Positions 7,300 to 7,842 of a DNA stretch of 7,842 nucleotides are shown in pieces. Position numbers and translations under genes: made by a program. Position 1 is the stretch's first letter. Each line of letters opens with the position of its first letter. The stretch covers positions 1 through 7,842 of the forward strand of contig JALGWK010000195.1 of assembly GCA_025774205.1 (NCBI GenBank). The letters are read 5' to 3'. Below the pieces are notes generated by a model, which did no database searches, was not told where the DNA came from, and worked only from the letters and a program-made list of their open reading frames with translations. This stretch comes from a bacterium (GTDB lineage Bacteria; Blakebacterota; Blakebacteria; Blakebacterales; Blakebacteraceae).

Positions 7300-7310
7300 C
7301 CTGTTACAGG
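7300..7310. repeat. 11-bp palindrome abutting the permease ribosome binding site
   Basis: CCTGT-T-ACAGG is a perfect palindrome around one base. It overlaps the edge of the minus-strand Shine-Dalgarno (7296-7302). A protein bound here, or a hairpin in the mRNA, could affect permease expression. Palindromes this short also arise by chance. Confidence 0.35.
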
Positions 7311-7328
7311 TGTCAGGTTACTGATTCG

Positions 7329-7341
7329 AGCCGATCCGGCT
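7329..7341. repeat. 13-bp inverted repeat in the permease leader
   Basis: AGCCG-ATC-CGGCT has 5-bp arms around three bases. It lies between the candidate permease promoter and the permease start, downstream of the predicted transcription start, where a repressor site or leader hairpin could act. There is no other support. Confidence 0.25.
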
Positions 7342-7358
7342 GTACCGGTTTACCAGGT

Positions 7359-7387
7359 ATTATCTGAACCGCCCGCCTTCGTCTGAA
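7359..7387 (-). promoter_or_regulatory. candidate sigma-70-type promoter for the permease-ROK pair
   Basis: Read on the minus strand, TTCAGA (7387-7382, four of six to TTGACA) and GATAAT (7364-7359, five of six to TATAAT) are separated by exactly 17 bp. Transcription would start near 7352, leaving a leader of about 65 bases before the GTG. The promoter overlaps the 3' end of the broken small membrane gene. If real, it lets the sugar genes be expressed despite the lesions upstream. Confidence 0.45.
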
Positions 7388-7487
7388 ACGCGGAACCGGT
7401 CTTCACTATCCGGACGGTGCTCTGGATCATGACCCCGAAGGCACAGATGCCCCCGACCCAGAATCCGACAGCCTTACTCGCGTGGAA

Positions 7488-7521
7488 GGGCCAGACTACG
7501 CACACGACGTAGATAAGGCCC
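7488..7521. repeat. two-stem hairpin just downstream of the in-frame TGA
   Basis: On the plus strand GGGCC (7488-7492) pairs with GGCCC (7517-7521), and CTACG (7496-7500) pairs with CGTAG (7508-7512). The internal loop is AGA opposite ATAA, and a seven-base apical loop closes the structure. In the minus-strand transcript it begins three bases (GGG, less one) after the TGA of the broken membrane gene. No U-run follows it in either direction, so it is not an intrinsic terminator. Confidence 0.5.
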
Positions 7522-7564
7522 CCTCATATGGCCATGATGAACAGCGTGCCGACGATGTTCAGAA

Positions 7565-7584
7565 CCATCTTCATCCATCTTCAT
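7565..7584. repeat. perfect 10-bp tandem duplication over a start codon
   Basis: CCATCTTCAT occurs twice without a gap (7565-7574 and 7575-7584). On the minus strand each copy reads ATGAAGATGG. Removing one copy restores AGGAGG, six bases, then the ATG in frame with the membrane-protein reading frame. The copy number therefore decides the frame of translation initiation. Confidence 0.85.
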
Positions 7585-7610
7585 GATGAGCCTCCTGTGG
7601 TGTGGGGGAC

Positions 7611-7640
7611 ACTATAACGGGACAGGAGGACGGCAGGTAA
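7611..7640 (-). promoter_or_regulatory. candidate promoter for the broken small membrane gene
   Basis: Read on the minus strand, TATAGT (7616-7611) matches TATAAT in five of six positions. TTACCT (7640-7635) lies 18 bp upstream and matches TTGACA in only three. A start near 7604 would put the Shine-Dalgarno close to the 5' end of the transcript. Confidence 0.35.
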
Positions 7641-7664
7641 GAGGATATTCGAAGGAGTTTCTGT

Positions 7665-7693
7665 TTTGCATGGCTCCGACTGAACAGTACATT
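7665..7693 (+). promoter_or_regulatory. candidate promoter for the secreted-protein gene at the right edge
   Basis: TTTGCA (7665-7670) and TACATT (7688-7693) are separated by 17 bp and each match the sigma-70 consensus in four of six positions. Transcription would start near 7700, leaving a leader of about 60 bases. It is divergent from the membrane-gene promoter at 7611-7640. Confidence 0.35.
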
Positions 7694-7699
7694 CGAGCG

Positions 7700-7710
7700 C
7701 GGTTAAACCG
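7700..7710. repeat. 11-bp palindrome at the predicted start of the right-edge transcript
   Basis: CGGTT-A-AACCG is perfectly symmetric around one base. It sits just after the candidate -10 box at 7688-7693, where a bound repressor would block transcription. Its reverse reading, CGGTTTAACCG, resembles CGGTTTACC at 7346-7354 in the permease leader. Confidence 0.35.
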
Positions 7711-7759
7711 AACCAGCAGCCGGCATGAATCTCTTTCAGTCTGCGAGGAAGAGTATCCG

Positions 7760-7842
7760 ATGACGGGAATGAAGGCCCCCCATCTACCTGAGAGGTCCGC
7801 GAAGATCAGATTCCTGTTCTTCCTGGCCCTCTTCGCGGGGAC
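7760..7842 (+). CDS. N-terminus of a secreted or membrane-anchored protein, cut off by the window end
   Basis: The ATG at 7760 is preceded by GAGGA (7745-7749), ten bases away. The 27 visible codons give MTGMKAPHLPERSAKIR followed by FLFFLALFAG, a basic region then a hydrophobic core, as expected for a Sec signal peptide. A second ATG at 7769 is a possible start. The mature protein lies outside the window, so its function cannot be named. The KIR plus LALFAG pattern resembles the signal peptide of the S9 peptidase at 185 (KIR, IALFTAG), with an 11-base identity (GAAGATCAGAT). This could reflect paralogy or convergent signal-peptide composition. It is divergent from the broken membrane gene and the sugar permease. 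Confidence 0.6.
   Translation, partial: MTGMKAPHLPERSAKIRFLFFLALFAG

Larger units (their letters stand above)
7350..7584 (-). pseudogene. broken gene for a small two-helix membrane protein
   Basis: From the ATG at 7574-7572 the minus strand encodes MKMVLNIVGTLFIMAI, then TGA (7526-7524), then GGLIYVVCVVWPFHASKAVG and a second hydrophobic segment FWVGGICAFGVMIQ, ending at TAA 7350. Read through the TGA, this is about 74 residues with two transmembrane helices joined by a short WPFHASK loop. Codon use is GC-rich like the neighbouring genes, so the frame was probably coding until recently. Two lesions are visible. A 10-bp tandem duplication makes the ATG next to the AGGAGG (7596-7591) read a different frame (37 codons, no membrane character). 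The TGA at codon 17 then interrupts the original frame; TGG (Trp) is one substitution away. It ends 62 bp before the permease start, suggesting it once headed that operon. I do not recognise the family. Assembly errors or recoding of the TGA are alternatives. Confidence 0.65.

Noticed and set aside
6472-7386. 304-codon plus-strand open frame opposite the permease
   Set aside because: It is very rich in His, Asp, Glu, Gly and Gln, the usual reverse complement of a hydrophobic membrane-protein gene, and has no ribosome binding site.
7524-7526. Genome-wide reassignment of TGA as a sense codon
   Set aside because: TGA ends both the permease (6126-6124) and DUF362 (3513-3511) at natural C-termini, so it is a working stop here.
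1-7842. tRNA, rRNA, CRISPR, transposon or prophage elements
   Set aside because: No spaced direct repeats, terminal inverted repeats, transposase motifs or RNA-gene signatures were seen on either strand.

Overview
The window is GC-rich, densely coding bacterial DNA, probably from a Gram-negative organism. It encodes a signal-peptide S9 peptidase, a Tat-type signal sequence and clear Shine-Dalgarno sites (AGGAGG type). The large S9 peptidase with acidic inserts, the FucP-like sugar permease and the zinc-motif-less ROK protein resemble genes seen in the FCB superphylum and its GC-rich relatives (Gemmatimonadota, Rhodothermota and similar). Strong Shine-Dalgarno sites argue against a typical Bacteroides-like genome. 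This placement is inference from gene content only. No rRNA, tRNA, CRISPR array, insertion sequence or phage gene is visible.

Layout. Bases 1-184 are a leader region with a possible remnant of a minus-strand gene at the left edge. Bases 185-3109 (+) encode an exported S9-family (prolyl oligopeptidase/DPP-IV-like) serine peptidase with a complete Ser-Asp-His triad. Its stop codon overlaps, tail to tail, the stop of a two-gene minus-strand unit: a Tat-signal DUF362 protein (3511-4506) followed by a small beta-carbonic-anhydrase-like protein (3106-3483). A 179-bp divergent region separates DUF362 from a small single-domain cupin (4686-5015, +). The cupin stops 3 bp from the end of a ROK-family protein (5019-6137, -). 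The ROK gene overlaps the 3' end of a FucP/GlcP-like sugar permease gene (6124-7287, -) by 14 bp, so permease and ROK form a sugar uptake and phosphorylation (or sensing) pair. Just upstream, on the same strand, lies a short two-helix membrane-protein gene that looks broken (7350-7584). A divergent promoter region follows, then the first 27 codons of a secreted protein that runs off the right edge (7760 onward, +).

The core genes look like ordinary peptide and sugar metabolism. The least ordinary part is 7350-7760. The small membrane-protein gene there has a perfect 10-bp tandem duplication covering its start codon, which puts the ATG nearest the Shine-Dalgarno out of frame. It also has an in-frame TGA at codon 17, followed at once by a two-stem hairpin. 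The simplest reading is a recently inactivated gene. Selenocysteine recoding is a less likely alternative worth one check. The DUF362 / carbonic-anhydrase-like pair is the other poorly understood unit. I do not see a convincing novel defence or mobile system.
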